Assembly (NCBI GenBank): GCA_006503535.1
Contig: QYRS01000006.1
Location: 186,001 to 250,000, forward strand
Source of the DNA: Arthrinium phaeospermum
Lineage: Eukaryota > Ascomycota > Sordariomycetes > Amphisphaeriales > Apiosporaceae
Reading direction: 5' to 3'
DNA: 64,000 nucleotides
Below the pieces are notes generated by a model, which saw nothing but the letters and a program-made list of their open reading frames with translations, searched no databases and was not told the origin of the DNA. Both the position numbers and the translations under genes were made by a program. Below are positions 34,207 through 45,800 of the stretch, one piece after another (the first letter of the stretch is position 1; every line of letters starts with the position of its first letter).

Positions 34207-35584
34207 CTTGTTGGGTAATCGTTGAGGAGGTCGGGTTTTTCTCTCTTTTTTGGTCTGTATAGGGGGTTCCAGGATTGATTAATCTGCTGGGAAGAAGCTA
34301 CGTTTCCAACTATGGGCAGTATCCTTTCAGTGTGTAGTGCAAATGTGGCTATACTAGACTGTGGGCTTGGTGTGAAGTTCCCCGAAATCCGCATGCGGTG
34401 TTCCCGTCATGCAGTCGCCGCTATCATTGTTGTCGCGGGGTATTGCCTCGACACCGGGCTTGCGGATGCAGGATGCATCCGATTTACTCCTGAATGCAAA
34501 ACCGTCTTATCACCTGGCGGATAAGGAAACTGCCCGTACTTTTTTATCTACCATTCGCCGCTACGCTGATAATGCTGCAGTCGTTAACTCTTTGGTCGGG
34601 ACATAGGCAAATGTGAAAACGGTGGAAACTCTGCTTGACCTCATCATACCTCCCCGCCACGTCTAGCATCATACTTTATCTCAACGAGCAGTAAGAAGCG
34701 GGGACTGGTCCCGTACAGGCGCCCTGATCGGCTGGTATGGGACGAATATTTCTGTCCTTGAGCTGTACCCTCCACCTGTAAATACCAATGTAACCACACT
34801 GCATGTTGGTGCGTTATCTTTGACTTGGTGTGTCCCGGGTAAGTCACTGCCGATCTTGGGAACAAATGGTGCGGGCGTCTTGTTGGTATCGTGCACCGCT
34901 GCCCACGGATGTCTGTTCCAAGCTTCGAGTACAATTGAGACGCATCATGGTCTTTTTAGACTTAGATCCTCTTGATGAAGAGCGAATGCTCCCACAACCA
35001 TCGAGAGGCAGTGCGCCTCCGACATATGGTCAGGAGTTGCGGCGAGAAGCAAGATCTCCCATCAGCTCACGGTGGACATTGGGAGATACTGTAGTTGTTT
35101 GGGTCAGTGAATGAGTGGCCAGCATAAAGCTCAGGTTTCGGGGTAAAGCTATCTCCTTGCTGTAAGTCAGTCGAGCAGTCACTTGGCCTAGATCACGGCT
35201 GCCCTTGATCCGAGAAGGCGGGCGCGAACTAAAAAAAAGAAAAACAAAACAAGAATAAAATCAATAGAAGTGTATTACACTATTCGGGGAATTCTTCCTG
35301 TGGCTTTAGTTAGAAGTGCAACCAATGAGCCCGTACAAATCTCAGCCCCGGACGGTCGATGACGGCCCCAGGTCCGCCCAAAATGGAGCCTAGACCTCCG
35401 GCGCGATGGTGTGGAGTTAGGGGTTTTACAGCGAGAGCGCCCGCTGTTTTTGCACGGCGGACACCAGTAACCACTCCCCTATTACCCTCCTTCAAGCAGG
35501 TCAATCTGCCAACCATGGACACAGAACGACGGAAAATACATTGGGTATCCGGATTGAATGAGTACTAGTCACATACCTACTTAT

Positions 35585-35717
35585 TTAGCCTAAACTGTCC
35601 ATGCTCAGCGACTGGCTGACAAGGGGGCAATGGGGGCAGTAATGGGGGCCAGCATGTGCATGTCTTTGCCCTTGACTTGGTCGTTTGCCGCGTGTTATCG
35701 CAAGCCTTCATGGCTAA
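35585..35717. promoter_or_regulatory. possible XlnR/XYR1 sites upstream of xylanase
   Basis: TTAGCC (reverse of GGCTAA) at 35585-35590 and GGCTAA at 35712-35717 lie 538 and 411 bases before the ATG. They match the established XlnR/XYR1 core. Confidence 0.35.
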
Positions 35718-35987
35718 CAGCCAGCCACCGAAACGCAACCCATGAGAACGAGCAGCTGAAGGAATTAGGGCAATATCATATCCAGAATTCCCCTTGCGTG
35801 GAAATTCCCATCAATCAGTGGCCAGGGTACCCAGCCATGGTGACGCCCTCTGGTGCAATCCCGGCCCAGTGGATGCGACCACGGCCGTCCCGCCTCCGGG
35901 CCAGATCGGGATACTGGCAAGATGGAATCATCAGGGCCGCCAACCACTGGCTCGCAGGCAAGAGGCCAAGCCAACGCCAAGTCCAAA

Positions 35988-35994
35988 TATATAA
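35988..35994 (+). promoter_or_regulatory. TATA-like box of the GH11-CBM1 gene
   Basis: TATATAA lies 130 bases before the ATG at 36124. Confidence 0.45.
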
Positions 35995-36123
35995 CGATTG
36001 ACGTCCCTCGATGCTCGATATACTCTGAGTCCTAGGAAACAAGCAATAGCCAAGCCGGCAAATTACTCAATCGCTTGCAGATCTCCAAGATCCAAGCCTT
36101 CTTTTTGATCCATTACCATCGTC

Positions 36124-37291
36124 ATGTTGTCCCACACTGCGCTTCTCAGCCTGTTGGCTGCCGGGGCCGTCGCCTTTCCCTTCAATGTCACCGAGATGAC
36201 TGGTGATCTCGTGACTCGGCAGTCCATTAGCAACAGCCAGACGGGTACCAACAACGGATACTACTACTCTTTCTGGTAAGACTCAACACGTACACTGATA
36301 CCCCCATTTCTTCTCCCAGCGTCAATCCAGATATGTAGGTGGAGACGACGTACTAACAGGTCTTCTTCCCCCACTCCAGGAACGCGGGCGGCGGCAACGT
36401 GCAGTACACCAACAAGGCGGCCGGCGAGTACAGCGTCTCGTGGCAGAACTGCAACAACTTCGTGGGCGGCAAGGGGTGGAACCCGGGCAGCAGCCACACC
36501 ATCAGCTACTCGGGGACCTTCAACCCAGGGTCCAACGGGTACCTGTCGCTGTACGGCTGGACCAAGAACCCGCTGGTCGAGTACTACGTGCTCGAGAACT
36601 TCGGGCCCTACAACCCGGGGTCGGGCGGGACGCGCAAGGGCAGCTTCACGTCCGACGGCGCGACGTACGACATCTACGAGAGCCAGCGCGTCAACCAGCC
36701 GAGCATCGAGGGGACTTCGACGTTTAATCAGTACTGGTCCATCCGCTCGAGCAAGCGCACCAGCGGTACTATTACTATTGCCAACCACTTTGCGGCTTGG
36801 GCTGAGCAGGGCATGAACCTGGGGTCGCACGACTACCAGATCCTCGCGACCGAGGGCTACCAGAGCTCCGGCTCCTCCGACATCACCCTCAGCGCCGGCG
36901 GCAGTTCCGACGGCGGCGGAGGCGGGTCCAGCGATCCGAGCCCCACCACCCAGCCGGGGACCTCGCAGCCTACGAGCCCGCCCAGCGGCAACGTGAGTGT
37001 TTTCCCCGCTGATCGGGTCTTTCTTCCGTTCGAATAGGCAGCTAACGGAATGCTGTAGTGTGGGGTCATGTATGCCCAATGCGGAGGGCAAGGGTGGTCG
37101 TAAGTGTCCCTGTCTTGGCGCTGGTAGTTTCTTACTGACGATTGTGCTCAGCGGCGCGACCTGTTGTTCCCAGGGGACTTGCCAGGCTTCCAACGAATGT
37201 GAGTCGAAAAAACATCTTGGCTTGTTCATCGTGACCCCAAATGTTTCTCGCTAACTCCTTCCTTCCGCCAGACTATTCCCAATGTCGCTAG
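36124..37291 (+). CDS. GH11 endo-1,4-beta-xylanase with CBM1, 5 exons
   Basis: Secreted xylanase with a C-terminal cellulose-binding module. Exons are 36124-36275, 36380-36992, 37059-37099, 37152-37198 and 37272-37291, giving 290 residues with the frame kept throughout. The N-terminus is a signal peptide ([18 protein letters not shown]) and propeptide. The GH11 domain shows [30 protein letters not shown], the nucleophile Glu in VEYYVLEN and the acid/base Glu in ATEGY. A Ser/Thr/Pro/Gly linker follows, then a CBM1 ([28 protein letters not shown]) built from three tiny exons of 41, 47 and 20 nt. The small last exon ends the protein right after the final CBM cysteine. Its upstream region carries GGCTAA motifs and a TATA box. 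Confidence 0.93.
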
Positions 37292-38187
37292 GTCCCTGGT
37301 CCCGCCCGCCTTGAATCAGTTGACATGGCAAGTTTCCGGGGACGGGCCGTACCCCTGAGTTTAAATGCGTTGGCTTGCTTTTGCTAAGGATGATGGTGTG
37401 CTTTCTCCTTTCTGGGAAATGTCTCGTAGTCTTGGACCGGGACGAAAAGATTCTAATGGTGATGGACATGCGCGTCTGTCATCAGGATCAGGGAACTTCC
37501 GTGCTTGGCGGTGTTACTATGGCATAGCAACTCCAAGTGCCTACTATCTCATCACCCTCTGTGTGATGCTGCCCAGATCTCGCAATACACCCCCCTTGCG
37601 ATTGATTGTAAGCCCGAGGTGACATTCTCGGGAGTTGCAATCCCCATGATTGGCCTCGGTATGCATAAACGAGACATACATGCTTGCTGCATCGAGCTAA
37701 AGTACGGCAAGGGAGGGAGAGAGGGGTCAATCCGGGGTCTTGGCCCTGGAGCGGCCAGAGAACCAACGGATGGGCGGCAACCTCGCATGTTTGCATCGCA
37801 GAACATGCAGAGTCTCCCAGTGTCGATGCAGTGTGAAAGTGATGAGACATACCCCAAGTGACGGAAGGCGTGAGATTGCGTAACATCGAGCTCAACCTCC
37901 TTCCTTATGCCGGAGTGTAATACATGTAGATTGTCTGACTCGCAGCCGTAGCGTCTGACTTTGGCGACGTATCACATCCACCCTCAAGGATGCGTGCGAC
38001 AGAGGTGTGCGGCAAGACCACCACCACGCGCGCAGTCACAAAGCAAACAAGAAACATGCCAACATGAATGAGTGCCTGTATGTGTGTATATAAGGTAGGT
38101 AGGTAGGTTACAGATGCATGTGCACTTGCTGAAACTCGAAATGTGACAATCCGCAACCGTTCGAGTCACCGTCCGTCCCATTGCGAG
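37292..38187. other. spacer before the MFS gene
   Basis: No gene recognised. It ends with a short GTAGGT tandem run (near 38094-38106) and a TATA-like box (38087-38094). Confidence 0.4.
38087..38094 (+). promoter_or_regulatory. TATA-like box of the MFS gene
   Basis: TATATAAG lies 101 bases before the ATG at 38188. Confidence 0.45.
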
Positions 38188-40117
38188 ATGGACAACCAGA
38201 GGGATAAGACGGCCGGGCGCGCCGTCGAGAAGACGCACATTGACGGCACGGTCGACTACGTCTCGGCGGATGTCCTCGGCGGCGAGGTGGCCGAGATGCC
38301 GGCGGGCTACTTCCGCAGCGCGCAGTTCATCGGCACCGTCGTGGTAAGCAATTCTTTGTAACTCCCCCTACTCATGATTCTATTACACGATCCCGCTTCA
38401 CTTAGGCGGGACCCCCATTCATCATGTAGTTATCTAAACAGAACTTGCACAGGCAACCTGCACCGGCAGCATCTGCGCCTACCTCAGCTGGGTCATGCCC
38501 GCCAACACCCTGTCCCTCATCAACGCCGACCTAGGCCCCTCCCCCGACATCGGCTGGGTCGGCACCGCCTACCTCCTGGGCAACGGCATCGGCTTCCTGC
38601 TGGTCGGCCGGCTGAGCGACATCTTCGGCCGCCGCTGGATGGTCCTCGCCTGTAACAGCCTGAGCATCGCCGGCTGTGTGTTGGGGGCCGCCGCCCCCTC
38701 CGTCGGCGCCCTCATCGCCGCCACCCTGCTCAACGGCTTCGCCGCCGCGGGGCAGCTCTCCCACCAGGTCGTCCTGGGCGAGCTGGTGCCCAACCGGCTG
38801 CGCGGCCCCATCGTCACCGTCGTCTTCCTGTCCTCGCTGCCCTTTGCCGTCTTCGGCCCCGCCATCGCCCGGCTCTTTATCTTGAACACCTCGCCCGCCC
38901 CCGGAAGCACGGGAAGCGCCCGTCGCGTGGGCGGCTGGCGCTGGTCCTTTTACCTGGGCATCATCTTCTCCGTGGTCACGGTCGCGCTCTACGCCGTCTT
39001 CTACCACCCGCCCCGCTACGAGCAGCTGCACGTCCGGGGGCGCACCAAGTGGGCGCAGGTCCGCGCCCTGGATTTCGGCGGCCTGTTCCTCTTCTGCGCC
39101 GGGGCGACGCTGTTCCTCGTCGGGCTGTCGTGGGGCGGGACCGCCTACCCCTGGCGCAGCGCCCATGTGCTGGGGACGCTGGTCGTGGGCATTATGACTC
39201 TGGTCGCGTTCGGGTTCTACGAGCAATACATCGCCGCCGCTCGTGGCAGTAGTCATGGTGGAGCCATTATGCCGCCCCGGATCTTTCGGAATGTGGAGTA
39301 CATCGCCGTCGTCATGATCGCGACGCTGAGCTCGATGATTTATTTTTCTATGACGGTGCTGTGGCCGACCCTGATCGAGCACGTCTTCGGCGCCTCCGTC
39401 CTGGCCGTCGGCTGGCAGTCCAGCGTCGTCGGCGGCGGCGTCCTACTGGGGCAGTGCCTCAGCGGCCTCTCTATCTCCTACGTCCCGCGCGTCAAGCTGC
39501 AGACCATCATCGCCTCCGTCTGCGCCGCGGCCTTCATCTCGAGTCTGGCGGGTGTGATCGGCCCCGGCGACGGGAGCAGCAGCCACACGGGCGTCATCGT
39601 CCTGGGCGTCTTGGCCACCGTCGCCGTCGGCTTCAACGAGAACATCGCCTTCCCGGGCGTCACGCTGCTCTTCGACGCGTGCGACATCGGCCTCGCCGGC
39701 GGCGCGCTGGCCTCGATCCGGTCCATGGGCGGCGCCGTCGCGCAGGCGCTCTACAGCTCCGTCCTCCACACGCGGCTCGCCGCGAACCTAGAATCAAACG
39801 TGGGGCCCGCGGCGGTGCGCGCGGGGCTTCCCGAGTCGTCGCTGCCTGCTCTGTTCGAGGCGATACAGCTGGGGGACTACGCCGAGGTGCCCGGCGCCAC
39901 GGGCCGGGTGGTGGAGGTGGTGGCGGCGGGGGTGAGGGACAGCTATGTTGCGAGCTTCAAGGTGGTGTTCTATGCGACTATTCCGTTCGGGTTCTTGTTG
40001 GTGCTGTTTGCTTGTCTGGTGCCGGACATGGAGAAGTATTTGACGGGGAACGTGGCGAGGCGGCTTCAGAGCAAGGATACGGAAAAGGGGTCTACCACCA
40101 CTAGCGATGAGAAGTAG
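38188..40117 (+). CDS. MFS transporter, TRI12-like, 2 exons
   Basis: Proton-driven plasma-membrane carrier, probably an exporter of small molecules, with many hydrophobic segments along the length; about 14 would be expected for this family. Exons are 38188-38343 and 38453-40117, giving 606 residues; the intron has donor gtaagc and acceptor acag in phase 0. Recognisable segments are GRLSDIFGRRWMVL (MFS motif A), ATLLNGFAAAGQL, LGELVPNRLRGP, and GSIRSMGGAVAQALY-type sequence toward the C-terminus. The order and length match the fungal trichothecene-efflux-pump-like (TRI12) group, a family label that does not show what this one exports. It ends in a polar cytosolic tail with STTTSDEK. It lies next to a GH36 gene, but no cluster is implied. 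Confidence 0.85.
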
Positions 40118-40481
40118 TATCCTTACTATCGTATATCCTTTTGACGAATCATGAACCTGGGACTTCAAAACCACTTGACGTAATCGCATGATATGCTGAC
40201 TTGGTCCAACAATCTTCTCTCGGCTGCGTTTCCGAAGCCAGGGGCGGGGTGCGGAGAGGGCAGCATTTGACTGCGGGGAAGCAGCATTGACATGCAGTTA
40301 TTCCAGAAACTCTCGTGGTATCATGGCCGACAGTGAGCCGCTCCAATCAGATAGATGTGTCGATGTGGAAATGGGACGCCATATAAAGTAATGGGGAGAT
40401 GAGGTCCCGCTATCCGAGGAGAGGTTCCAGATAGCTCAGCTCATTTCTGTGTAAGCTGCAAATCCTCACTACCCCGACACC
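40118..40481. other. spacer before the GH36 gene
   Basis: Contains a TATA-like box at 40382-40387 about 95 bases before the GH36 ATG. No gene recognised. Confidence 0.4.
40382..40387 (+). promoter_or_regulatory. TATA-like box of the GH36 gene
   Basis: TATAAA lies about 95 bases before the ATG at 40482. Confidence 0.45.
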
Positions 40482-42682
40482 ATGGCTACCACTCCAACCG
40501 AGATCCTCTTCGGACACCAAGCAGTCAATGTAGTACTGCGCATCGACAAGGAGGGATGTGTGTACTTCCACGACATCCTGCCGGTAGATGCAACTCCTCG
40601 AGCCCAGGGTACCCCCCATTTCGAGAGCTCCGCGACCCCTCTCTGCGAAGTCCGCCTCAGCGGCGAGGGCAATAAGCAGAGCAAGACTTCCAAGGCCCTG
40701 ATCGGGAGCTATATTGGGACCCGGCTCCAGTACCGATCCCACGCCATCGAGACCGACGGCGGCCAGGGCCGCAAGACCCTCGACGTCGTGCTGCACGATG
40801 CGCAGACCGGCATCACCGTGACGAGCCATATGACCCTCTTTGACGGCCTGCCCGTTTTGCGGTCCAGCACCACGGTCCGCAACGACGGGGACAAGGACGT
40901 GGTCGTGACCCAAGTCTCGTCTCTGGTCATCGGGGGTCTCACCAGATCCAGGGAGTGGTGGGCCGACTTCACCGTGGCGTACGCGACCAACACCTGGTTC
41001 CGAGAGGCCCAGTGGCGCGAGCAGTCCCTCCCGGACGTGGGCCTCGACGACTTCGGGCTGTACCAACTCGACCAGGGCCACCTGGCCCCCATGTCGACCT
41101 TCGGCCTGTCGAACAGGGGCACCTTCTCGACGCAGGGCCACCTGCCCATGGGGGTGCTCAAACGCCGCGACAACACCGAGACTTGGCTCTGGCAGGTCGA
41201 GAACAACGGGTCCTGGAAGTGGGAGCTCGGCGACTGGAAGGACGATATCTACCTCGCCGCCAGCGGGCCCAACTCCAATGACCACGACTGGCGGCAGCGG
41301 CTGGCCCCCGGGGAATCTTTTACCAGCGCCACGGCGGCCGTGTGCCACGTCCTGGATGGCGGCGCCGACGCGGCGTTCGGGGCGCTGACGCGGTACCGGC
41401 GCCGCATCCGCCGGGCGCACCCGGACCACGAGCGCCTCCCCATCATCTTCAACGACTACATGAACTGCCTGATGGGCGACCCGACCGACGCGAAGATCCT
41501 GGCCCTGATCGAGCCGGTGGCGCGGTCGGGCGCCGAGTATTTTGTTATTGACGCGGGCTGGTACGCCGACGACAACGACTGGTGGGACGACGTGGGCGCC
41601 TGGGAGCCGTCCCGGAAGCGGTTCCCCATGGGCTTCGGGAACCTGCTGGACCGGATCCGCGAGGCGGGGCTCAAGCCGGGGCTGTGGATCGAGGCCGAGG
41701 TGATCGGGGTGCGCAGCCCCGTCGCTGGTAGCAAGGATGAGCTCCCGCCCGAGGCCTACTTCCAGCGCGACGGCGAGCGCGTCCGCGAGAAGAACCGGTA
41801 CCAGCTCGACTTCCGGCACCCCGCCGTGCTCGCGCGCATGGACGGCGTCGTCGACCGGCTCGTGGCGGCGTACGGGGTCGCCTACTTCAAGTTCGACTAC
41901 AACATCGAAGTGACCCAGGGCACCGACGTCGCCTGCCCCAGCTCCAGCTCTTCCCGGGGGCAGGGCAACTCGACCACAACCGCGCCTACCTGCGCTGGGT
42001 GTCGAACTTATTAGATCGGTACCCGGGGCTGGTCATCGAGAACTGCAGCAGCGGGGCCCAGCGCATGGACGACGCCATGAACGCAGTGCACACCCTGCAG
42101 TCGACGAGCGACCAGCAGGACCCCGTCCGCTACGCCGCTATCGTGGCCGCGGTTCACTCCGCCGTCGCGCCGGAGCAGGCGGCGACTTGGGCTTACCCGC
42201 AGCCCGGGTGGGATGACGAGACCAACGCGCTCACCGTCGTCAACGCGCTCATCAGCGGGCGCGTCCACCTCAGCGGTCGAATTGACCTCCTGGCTCCTGC
42301 GCAACTTGACCTCGTTTACCGCGGCATGGAGGTCTACAAGGAGATCCGCGGGGATATCGCGACGGCCGTGCCGTTCTGGCCGCTGGGATTCGCGGGGTGG
42401 CACGATGAATGGTTGGCGGCTGGGCTGAGGGTGATCCAGGATGGTGATGGCGGTAGCTCTGGAAAAGGGGGGAAGTGCTATTTGGCGGTTTGGCGCCGCG
42501 GCGGGGGGCGGGACTCGTGCGAGTTGCCCCTTTCCTTCCTCGAGGGCGCCGAGGACGTTTCGGTTTCTTTGCTGTATCCGGACCTGGCCGGGACCAAGTT
42601 GGAAGTTGTGGACAAGAAGGGCGTGCGGGCCACGATTGCCTCCACGGTCGGAGCCCGGCTCTTTTCTGTGGTCTGGAGTTAG
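40482..42682 (+). pseudogene. GH36 alpha-galactosidase, frameshifted
   Basis: Intracellular-type alpha-galactosidase releasing galactose from melibiose- or raffinose-like sugars. No signal peptide is seen. The first frame runs from 40482 to a stop at 42012-42014 (510 residues); the second resumes the family sequence and ends at 42682. Conserved parts in order are WWADFTVAYATNTW, FNDYMNCLMGDPT, YFVIDAGWYADDNDWWDDVG, GLWIEAEVIG, the nucleophile Asp in YFKFDYN, and then in the second frame RAYLRWV and the acid/base region IENCSSGAQRMDD. The break lies between 41930 and 41957, near a CCCGGGGG run. A one-base deletion (or a two-base insertion) explains it; the restored length would be about 733 residues, normal for the family. 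No intron fits: the only GT-AG pairs are about 20 bases apart. Confidence 0.85.
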
Positions 42683-43798
42683 ATACGTATTTTATGTCCG
42701 CCTCATAAATGTTGTTCGTACATACCGTTACCTCGAGGTGTCGGTCTACCTCTCGCAATAAGGGTGATTCCGCACTGGAAGCCATCCTCAATACAAGTCG
42801 AGGCTTGACTCATTTTCACGAGCGGCATGCGGCATGCCGCGCTCTTTAGTTACTGAGTTTCTCCAGGGCCAATTGGAAAATGCCATTGGGGCCAGTACAC
42901 ATGGAACTTCGGCTGATTACTCATGCACATCTTTTCGTTGAGAGGGAAAGAAATCCTTTAGACTTCCTTCTAGGCAGAGCAATCTATTCTTCAAGCGTCA
43001 CTCAATAGCTGCCCGCAAAGCCGGTAGTGCGGAACTGGCTGAAGAGGCCGCCTAAACCGGGACCGAGGGGCGCGGGATCGTGATCTCCAAGTGCGTGCCT
43101 AAAGAACAGAAACCGCAGAGGACGAGATACCACTAGCGCCTTCTAGAATAGAATCGAAGTTTATTTACCTTCTCCAGTCCAGACCCAGCTCCCTCGTCGC
43201 GTTCGATCATGAAGGGAGGCGGCCATCAACATCCACGAGTCGCGGACACTGGAGGCTTATGAAGCTGCGAAGATCATTACTCAACTCCAGTTGGAAGCCA
43301 TTCTCTTCGACAGGGTCGCTCGCCCAACGAGGAGAAAGGAAAGGGCTCCGTAATGCACACCGGCCAATCGATTATGAGGGATGCGGCCGCTTGTCGAACT
43401 TGGGACGGGAGCTAGCTGCGGCATCAGAGAGTCTGTTCGCCAGGGAAACCCTATGGATTAGGGGAGCAGCGAGCTCGGTCGCAAGCCAGTCCCCAATTCG
43501 GGCATTCTCCCCAGCTGTCATGTGGAGAGGGCGTAACGCTTTCGAGATTGACGTGCCGGAATCAAGATGTTCGTGGCCGGCTTAGACTTTGGAGCAGAAT
43601 GAGCTTGTACGGGGGTAGTGCGGAGAGCGAGGAGCAGGGACGAACTATGCTGACAAGGCATCTCGGGCATCCCTCGCCATCCTGATTCACAATGCCGGGT
43701 TTATAATAGGTAGAGTGCCAAGACAGGCCATAATTGAACTTGTCCATGACTTCCACGACCCTCTCGTTTTGCCAAAACTCGTCTCCAGAGGCATCACC
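42683..43798. other. spacer before the P450 gene
   Basis: An open plus-strand frame near 43259-43585 lacks motifs. Otherwise nothing is recognised. Confidence 0.4.
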
Positions 43799-45644
43799 AT
43801 GGTCATCGACAAGTCTAGTGTCGGGGATCCAGTCCCCCCGGACAGCCATCTCACCTGGTTCGCCGTGATCCTGTTGGTCGTACTAGTGAAGGTGAGTAAC
43901 ATCCTGAACAAAGCAGGCAGACCTCAGTCGGGGTCGGGGAAGAAATGGCTGACCGGCTGTGTAGTTGTCGCACATTGCCTTGCGTGGTCCGTTGGCAAGA
44001 GTTCCCGGCCCTTGGTACACCCGGTTTACTTCGGCCGTGTACACCTACCATCAAGTCCGGGGCCAGGCACCGGTCTATGTCCAGTCCCTCCATGCCAAAT
44101 ATGGTCAGCAATCGTGCCCCTTGTACTTGACTTGTGCTTTGATACTGATCACGCTCGCCAGGGCCCATTGTACGCACCTCGCCCCACGAAGCCGACATAT
44201 CGGACCCGCCCGCGGTCCAGGCCATCTACCGCATCAAGGGCGAGTTTCTCAAATCCCCTTGGTACGACTCGTTGGTCTTGGGGGCGCCCAACGTGTTCAA
44301 CGCGACCGATCCGAACCTCCACCGGCGCCGCCGGCGTCTCCTGTCCCAGCCACTGTCCGAAACAGGGCTCCGGTCGCTGATCCCCATCATCGACGGCAAG
44401 ATCCAGAAGGCCATCGACAGGATGGCCTGGGAGATGAAGGAACGGGGCGCGGCCGACATGTACAAGTGGTGGCTTTTCATGGCGACGGATATCATTGGCG
44501 CCTTGAGCTTCGGCGATTGCTTCCGAATGTTGGATAAGGGGGAGGTAAGGGATCTTTTCATCTGAGTCTTTCCTTCCCTTTCGTTCTATGTCTTATCTTA
44601 AATTCAATGAACGATGGAATTTGAATAACCAAACATCCTTCAACAGAAGAACCAGTACGTCACCGACCTCGAGTCCACCGGCGACACCTTCCGGGTGCGC
44701 GCGGCCTTCCCCTCCCTGACCCGGTGGCTCCGCAAGCTGCCCGTCCCGCTCGTCCCTGTCAGAAGCCTCCGGCAGGCCAACGAGGTCGAGTGCCGCACCA
44801 TGAACTACGCCCACGAGTCGCTGCAGTGGCACCGGCGCCTCGTCGACGAGAACCCCGACACGGCCGTCCCCACGCTCTTCAGCAAGTTCTACCAGGAGAA
44901 AACCATCACGGCGCGCGAGATGGAGGTCGACGCCCAGGCTTATATTATTGGCGGCAGCGACACCCTGTCCAAGACGCTGACCTACCTGGTCTGGGCCGTC
45001 TGCCGGCACCCGGACGTGAAGGGGAAGCTGGTGCGCGAGATCCAGCAGCGCCTGCCCCTGCCGGGACAGCAGCGCAGCGGCTTTACGGACGCGCAGGTCC
45101 GCGATCTGCCCTACCTCGCCATGGTCATCGAGGAGACGCTGCGGCTGTACCCGGCCGTGCCCTCGGCGCTGCCGCGCGTGGTGCCGCGTGATGCGCCCGA
45201 GCTGTGCGGGCGCCGCCTGCCGGCTGGGACCACGGTGACGACGTCGGCGTACTGTCTCCACCGCGACCCCGAGGCGTTTCCGGAACCGGAGCGGTTCTGG
45301 CCGGAGCGCTGGCAGAGTCCGACGAAGCGGATGAAGGATGTGTTCATGGCGTTTGGGGGTGGGAGTCGAGGTGAGTTAGTTCCGGTTTTCCGTTACTTTG
45401 CCCCTGTTGTGGCGCTGATTGATGGCTGACGTCTTACCCGCACTCACTCACAGTGTGCTTGGGCCAGCATCTTGCACGGCTAGAGATTCGACTCGCAGCC
45501 GCAAGGTTCTTCCATCGGTTTCCCAATGTGGAGATCTCCAACTTGGAGGGGATGAGCGATGATGATATGGAGGCCCAGTGGCACTTTGTGCTGACACCGA
45601 AGGGCAAGCGATGCCTCATTGAGGAACCGCGAAACAAGAAGTAG
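43799..45644 (+). CDS. cytochrome P450 monooxygenase, 5 exons
   Basis: Membrane-anchored heme monooxygenase, probably of secondary or xenobiotic metabolism; the substrate is unknown. Exons are 43799-43891, 43965-44103, 44162-44544, 44647-45370 and 45454-45644, giving 509 residues with frame kept at each junction. The first exon supplies a short N-terminal membrane anchor (HLTWFAVILLVVLVK). P450 marks are AYIIGGSDTLSKTLTYL (I-helix region, with GGSDT), EETLRLYP (ExxR), PERFWPERW, and FGGGSRVCLGQHLA (heme loop; the Cys is the iron ligand, and the last intron cuts this motif between R and V). It belongs to the large group with trichothecene-oxygenase and isotrichodermin-hydroxylase-like members, but that does not define its substrate. 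The start at 43799 is supported by the anchor. Confidence 0.88.
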
Positions 45645-45800
45645 TGGGGTTTAATGCAGCAACGCAGATGGTGGAATAGCTGAGTAGAATAATGACCGGA
45701 GATTATTCCATATATGCCATTGCTGAATTCTTTTGAATATGACAGTAACGTACTCGAGTTCATGTGTCTCATGAGTGCTTCTCGCGAGCCCAGGTTGTGC

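Larger units (their letters stand above)
34207..36123. other. divergent intergenic region, 1.9 kb
   Basis: This holds the monooxygenase promoter and the long upstream region of the GH11-CBM1 gene, with two GGCTAA-type motifs and a TATA box listed separately. Other frames show no recognisable domain. Composition is mixed, with AT-rich patches near 35220-35280. Confidence 0.4.

Noticed and set aside
34644..35568. Several short frames in the region before the GH11-CBM1 gene.
   Set aside because: None has a domain, good start context or splice continuity; the region reads as intergenic.
38531..39382. A 283-codon minus-strand frame in the MFS gene.
   Set aside because: Low-complexity, antisense to transmembrane coding sequence with recognisable MFS motifs.
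40410..41819. A 469-codon minus-strand frame in the GH36 gene.
   Set aside because: Antisense shadow; the plus strand has GH36 catalytic motifs.
41920..41960. A tiny intron to explain the GH36 frame change.
   Set aside because: The only GT-AG combination is about 20 bases long, too short to splice, and has no branch site.
43259..43585. A 108-codon plus-strand frame before the P450.
   Set aside because: No motifs, and no splice connection to the P450 anchor exon.
38188..45644. A secondary-metabolite cluster made of the TRI12-like carrier and the P450.
   Set aside because: No backbone enzyme (polyketide synthase, peptide synthetase or terpene synthase) is in the window, and a GH36 gene lies between them.
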